From: Gossypium raimondii
Lineage: Eukaryota; Streptophyta; Magnoliopsida; Malvales; Malvaceae
Direction of reading: 5' to 3'
NCBI RefSeq assembly: GCF_025698545.1
Contig: NC_068571.1
Coordinates: 45,789,733 to 45,853,732 of the forward strand
DNA length: 64,000 nt
The notes under the pieces are model-generated. The model was not told the origin of the DNA, made no database searches, and worked only from the letters and a program-made list of their open reading frames with translations. Every line of letters begins with the position of its first letter. Positions within the stretch are counted from its first letter, which is position 1. A program made the translations under genes and the position numbers. Positions 59,223-64,000 of the stretch are shown in pieces.

Positions 59223-61094
59223 TGGATGCTAGACATATCATTAGTATCAAAGCCACATCGTCAGGTGCTAGCCACTAGGACAAAGAAGACGAATTGGTGT
59301 GTTATAACAGCCATCGATGATCTTGTTCTTCCTAGAGCTCAATTTAAGGTTTTGAATTATTATGATCAAATGTAAACAAAAAAGAGTCAATCGAGTCACC
59401 ACAAGCTCAAGATAAGCGAGTCATTGTAGACCCAAGAGAACACGAGTCATTACCGACTCAGAAAACTTCTTTCAAGGGAGGAGTCAAAGGAAAAACCTAT
59501 TGCCTTATTATTATTTCGAATAATTCACTTGCTAGAAAAAAAAAGGTGGTTGACGAAGGGAACAAGGGTCGTGGAGGATGAGTGGAAAGATGGTGCTGAA
59601 GATCTCCGACAAACAATGCACAAAATATCCTATGTAGAGTCGTCACTAATCAGTTTTAGGCTAGTGTGATTAGTCACCTATGAGTTTATTCAATTTATGA
59701 TTTACCTAAGTGTAAACTAATGAAAACCTTAAAAGAACAGACTCAAGTTTATGTTATCGTATTTAGGTTCAAGAGTATAGGTATGTGTAGGGAAGGATTA
59801 GCCCTTATAAATATGTCGTAACCTTGTAATGTCCAAACTTGAACCTTAAAGTCTATTTCAATAAAAGGGTAGTTAGGTAGGTATTGATACCCTTTTTCCA
59901 TGGGTAGATATTTTAGTAGTGATACTAATACCACTTCTTAAGGCATCAATTCAGGACCACTCTCAAACGTTCAATTGGTTATTAACTTGTACTTGTATTA
60001 ATACCTCTATTATGGGTATCAATACCTAATTGTAGAGCATTCTCTAAGCAAGATCAAAACACGTTTATAACTTTCAACATTAGATATTCCCTCTCCAATA
60101 TTCTTAAATACTTCTAAAGTACCTAATGATAAGAAATGCTACATGAAACATCTTATAATTGGATATAACCTCACATGATAGACCCATTTCAATTATTCTT
60201 ATTACCATGTTACCACATTCTAGCCAACTAGGAACTTCTCATCTCAAACATATTATTTCATTAGAATAAGCCATCCAATTATCCATGCCAACTTATAACT
60301 CATATAGAAACATTATAAGGCACCTTATTATGTAACCCAAGGGCAAAGCAAATAATTTTGGATTGTGCGGTCAACTATTTTAAAAATTAAAACCTTTATG
60401 AAAGTCATATAAACTAAGTAGAATTTCTTTTAGAATATTTTTCCATTACTGTTAAACATTTAAAACAAATATGTCTAAACATAAAGGTTTTATGAAGCCA
60501 ATATATCACTTATAATTTTCTTTCACAAAAATAAACACCACTTAAGTGCTTTTTGTTGTCATGAGAATGCAATATATCAATTTTCCAAACATAAGATTCA
60601 CAATAGTCACACTACCAACAATAATTTCTAAGTAAAAACACTAAATTTCTAATCAATCTTAATTTCTTCAAGGGTTTGTATTAATCAATCTTAATTTCTC
60701 CAATGATTTGTATTAATCAACCTCTAAAATTACTACCCAATCATGATGTTAGGAATCTCATACAAATTCAATAATCGTAAAATCATTCAATAAATTAAAA
60801 AATCTAAATCTTGCATAAAAAAATCCTACTCTATCATAAGAAAAACACAATCCTAATTTTCTAGAGATTAATCAATAAAGCATGAAAAGAAAAGAAGAGT
60901 TGTTACCAAATTGGGAGATCAACATGAAAGTATTGAAAGATTAACACCTATCTTTTAAAAATTCTAATAAAAGAAATTTGAGGAAAAAGTGATAGTGTTG
61001 GAAGAAATTAAAAGAATTAGGGATTTTTTAGTTTTAGTGATGGGAGAGATTCATTTATTTTTATATAAAATAGTTTATTTTATAAAAATTTTTG
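59223..61094. repeat. Retroelement-like non-coding DNA with palindrome tract D
   Basis: 59390-59460 repeats CGAGTCAC / CGAGTCATTG / CGAGTCATTACCGACTCA. 59878-60030 contains five to six words of the GGTATTGATACC / GGTATCAATACC / GTATTAATACC type, as in tract C. No coding domain. The remainder is AT-rich. Confidence 0.45.
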
Positions 61095-61670
61095 GAAAGT
61101 CAATTAATAATTGAATTTGGGGGTAATTGCTTGTAATTACATGAAGATGACATGTTTCGGTAGCCATTGTAATTGTGGGTCCCACTGAAATGGATGTAAT
61201 TAGAGCACCGCAATTACAGTTTTCGATTTTATGAGGAGGGTGAGAATTGGAGTAATTATGCAGGTAATTACACCCAAATTTAATTTTAAAAAATTACTTT
61301 ATACAAGTTTAAGTTATAGTTTTTTTATATTATAAACATAAACATATATGCGTGTTTGGAATAATTATAAGCATTTAAAATATTTTAAAAATATAAATCC
61401 TAAAATTAAAATATTATTAAATGTTTAAACTTAAATCATATATAAACATGTTTGGAAAATCATAGAGTAATTGGATTTGAGTGTTATTATTTGCAATTAC
61501 CCGTGTAATTATTCAAATTCTCACCCTCTCATTTAGAGTTGAAAAGTGTAATTGCGTTGCTACAATTACACCAAATTCAGTGAGACCTACTCATTACAGT
61601 GGTTACCCAAACATGCTACAAGTTTGTAATTACAAGCAATTACATCCAAATTCAATTAACAGATGGCTTT
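61095..61670. mobile_element. Long-armed inverted-repeat element (~195-bp arms)
   Basis: The left arm (61095-61285) and the reversed right arm (61463-61670) match throughout: TTAATTGAATTTGG / TAATTGAATTTGGGGG, TAATTGCTTGTAATTACA in both, GCATGTTTGGGTAACCA / ACATGTTTCGGTAGCCA, CGCAATTACA, GAGGGTGAGAATT and GGTAATT. The spacer is about 180 bp of AT-rich DNA. No ORF. It fits a MITE or foldback element. The target duplication was not identified. Confidence 0.7.
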
Positions 61671-62053
61671 TCAAACGCATTTTTAAAGTTAAGTAACATT
61701 TATATATATGATAATATATTGTAGAATATACCAAAAGGAGAACTAGGATTTTTTTGAATTGTTTGCTTATCTAAATTCATAAAGTAAATTTATTATTTTG
61801 AGCATTTATGTATTATTTTTCCAACAATTTCTCCTCATTTGTAAGCTTCATATGTTGTTTTATTTAATGTGTTAAACTTCTCTAAATGGAGTGAACAAGT
61901 CAAGCTCTATTTAAGTGTTTTAGATCTTCAACTTGGTATTATTAGAAGATAAATTGACTATTATTACTGACTTAAATAACGAGAAAGAGAAATTGTACCA
62001 TAAGCAATGAAAGAGGTCAAATAAGTTGAGCCTTTCTTTCTTCCTTTTTTTAT
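61671..62053. other. AT-rich leader before the copia gag remnant
   Basis: Probably LTR/leader of the copia element whose gag follows. No diagnostic primer-binding site found. Confidence 0.35.
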
Positions 62054-62826
62054 TTGCAAATGGAAATTGCTAAAAACATTAAAACCAATATTTCACAAAC
62101 TAAAAGTACAAAAGAATATCTTAAGTTTGTAGAAGAACATTTTCATTCTACAAACAAGTCATTCGTTGAGACTTTAATGACACAACACACAACCATGAAG
62201 TTTGATGCATTAAGCGGAATGCAAGAACATATCACTGAGATGACTAATATTACAACAAGGTTAAATACCTTAAGGATGATGGTGGATGACTTTTTTCTTG
62301 GTATAGTTCATTTTGAACTCACTACTTTCGAATTATGGGTCATTTCAAATTAACTATAACATTATTAAAGAAAAGTGGGATGTTAATGAATTGGTTAGTA
62401 AGCTCAATCAAGAGGAAGCGAGATTAAAGAGTTAAGGAAGTCATTCCATCAACCTTGTAGGTTAATAAGTTGGCAAATGACTTAAGGTGAAAACCAACAA
62501 GTTTAAGAAGAAGAAAAACACATTCTATAGTTCTTAAATGGCGAGAAAAAAGAATGAATGAAAGATTAGTGTCACTTCTATAAAAAAGAAAAAAGTGGTG
62601 TTATTAGAAAGATCACCAAAAATGCAAATCTTGGTTTGAAAAGAAAATAATATTTTCTGGTTTTGTATGTTTTGAATAAAACTTAATTGAACTTTCTAAT
62701 AATATTTGGTGGTTGTGCTCCTACTCATGTATGCAACAAGATGCAGGGATTCATTTCGATCCAAACTACAAACCTAAATGAAGATTTTCTATATATGGGG
62801 AATCGTATGAAGGCTCTAATTGAATG
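62054..62826 (+). pseudogene. Decayed Ty1/copia gag-protease
   Basis: The first frame (62054-62353) reads copia gag: TKEYLKFVEEHFHSTNKSFV, then TTMKFDALSGMQEHITEMTN and LRMMVDDFFLG. Past a frameshift come WDVNELVSKLNQEEARLK-like and CHFYKKEK-like remnants of the knuckle region. Near 62710-62820 is a protease-proximal tail (THVCNKMQGFISIQTTN, GNRMKALIE). The frame is broken several times and ends where an LTR is inserted at 62827. It belongs to a different copia group from the element at 18510-24667. Confidence 0.85.
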
Positions 62827-63161
62827 TGTAACACCCCTATACCTGGTTCGATCCAAGGAACCTGATATAGGAATATTATATTTGGTGCCAAAGTGATTTT
62901 GGCTAATCACTAATATATTTAAACATTAAAAATATATATATAAATTATATTTTTGTCCCTACTACTTGGAATACACTTGATCTTCCTAAGTACATGCCTT
63001 TTTATCCAGAATTTTGAAACATACCCTCTTGACACTTGGAGATGTGATGAGATGGATGCTCACAACCTCAATTACAACTCTTCAAAATCATAGTACCTGA
63101 TCTGCGCACGGAAACAACCGTACGTTGAGTATTTCATACTCAGTGGTATTACTATAATTCA

Positions 63162-63195
<34 letters not shown>

Positions 63196-64000
63196 GAATA
63201 TAATTATCAAGCATATAACTATCAAATTTTTCAAATATCAATTCATTCTTAAACTTTCATTAATTAACAATAACAATATATATATATTTTTAGCTATTCT
63301 TCAATTTCATTCACATATCATATGTCTTAATTTCAATCACTACATGAACATTAAGTTCGTGCCTTTCATTTCCAATCTCAATTTCAATACACAATTCAAC
63401 TTTCTCACATTTTAATTTTTTCAATCAAATTCATTTAAATTTTTTCCATTTCGGTTATTCACCCTATTAACAAACCCGGACTTTGACAGATACACGGATT
63501 CTAACCCAAACACACCAGTACGGCACATTGTACCTAAAACGGTGCATAGTACCTTATCAGTATATGACACATAAGTGCCTAAAATGACGCACGAAGTGCT
63601 TGAAATACGACACATAAAGTGCCTGATCGGCAAAGCTGATAAATCTCGTACTCTTCCAAATCCTATGGCATGCCAACTATATCCGACTTAGCCCGGCTAG
63701 TTAATAGGGTATTCCAAATCTTAATTAAATTTTCACTTTCATACCAAATTTGAGATCACTATTCAATTTCAATTTCTCATTCAAATCAAAATACAATTCA
63801 ATTATACATACACATTCACCATCCAATCCAATTCCCATTCAACTCAAATATTAATACTTACCTTATACTCATTTAATAAATATAAAAATTTATATAAATC
63901 ATTTAATAAAAAGTAATTTGAATTATGGTAATACAAACCGTAAATCTTCCGTTTTAGTCCTCAATATCTTTCTTTTTCCTTTCGATGCCAATACCTCGGG
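62827..64000 (+). mobile_element. LTR of the TGTAACACCCC family, cut by the window end
   Basis: Starts TGTAACACCCCTATACC within the copia gag remnant (left candidate duplication GAATG, 62822-62826). It contains an (AAT)n run at 63162-63194 and several degenerate units around GCACATTGTACCT / GACACATAAGTGCCT / GACACATAAAGTGCCT at 63510-63625. The same start and general layout as the LTR at 18784. The right end is outside the window, so solo versus full-length cannot be told. Confidence 0.75.
63162..63194. repeat. (AAT)n microsatellite
   Basis: Eleven AAT units inside the LTR at the right edge. Confidence 0.92.

Noticed and set aside
63510-63625. Short spaced repeats considered as a CRISPR-like array
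   Set aside because: Units are degenerate with irregular spacing inside a plant LTR; the window is eukaryotic and no cas-like gene exists.

Overview
The window is nuclear DNA of a flowering plant (eudicot). Its genes are split by AT-rich GT-AG introns, its telomere-type repeat is TTTAGGG, and most of its length is nested LTR retrotransposons and small inverted-repeat (TIR) elements. The repeat families, especially the LTRs beginning TGTAACACCCC, recall Gossypium and other Malvaceae. That is recollection of repeat style, not a database result.

Five intact protein-coding genes could be rebuilt, each with exons that join in frame. They are (1) an enolase-superfamily L-Ala-D/L-Glu-type dipeptide epimerase, + strand 4622-6381, 6 exons, 425 aa; (2) a NACK-type kinesin-7 of the HINKEL/TETRASPORE family, - strand 10446-15102, 14 exons, 962 aa; (3) ribosomal protein eS7, - strand 25754-26922, 5 coding exons, 191 aa; (4) an R2R3-MYB factor resembling subgroup 20, - strand 36623-37791, 3 exons, 262 aa; (5) a BEE1/BEE3-like bHLH factor, + strand 46638-48212, 6 exons, 275 aa. 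They do not form a pathway or cluster. They are ordinary single genes separated by repeats.

Layout: 1-4000 is retroelement-derived, with LTR-like DNA, two palindrome-rich tracts and a decayed retroelement ORF. 4500-15100 holds the epimerase and the kinesin. 16119-17730 is a Mutator-like element with a perfect 9-bp target duplication directly beside the kinesin promoter. 18500-24670 is a nested stack: a decayed Ty1/copia element has a solo LTR (5-bp duplication TACTT) in its integrase region and a hAT-like element in its LTR. 25750-27250 is eS7. 28000-36000 holds LTR-like sequence, a LINE fragment and a second solo LTR (duplication CAACC) carrying an interstitial telomere tract. 36600-37900 is the MYB gene. 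38000-46000 is AT-rich and holds a 516-bp foldback. 46450-48212 is the bHLH gene with a G-box and TATA box. 48800-59220 contains small TIR elements and a large inverted LTR-derived block. 61095-61670 is a long-armed inverted repeat. 62050-64000 is a decayed copia gag interrupted by a third LTR of the TGTAACACCCC family.

I found no clearly undescribed multi-gene system. The most unusual signals are an apparent family of LTR-like sequences whose copies carry different 14-bp palindromes, the telomere tract inside a solo LTR, the foldback with tRNA B-box-like arms, and the Mutator-like insertion that brings extra AACGG cores next to a mitotic kinesin promoter.
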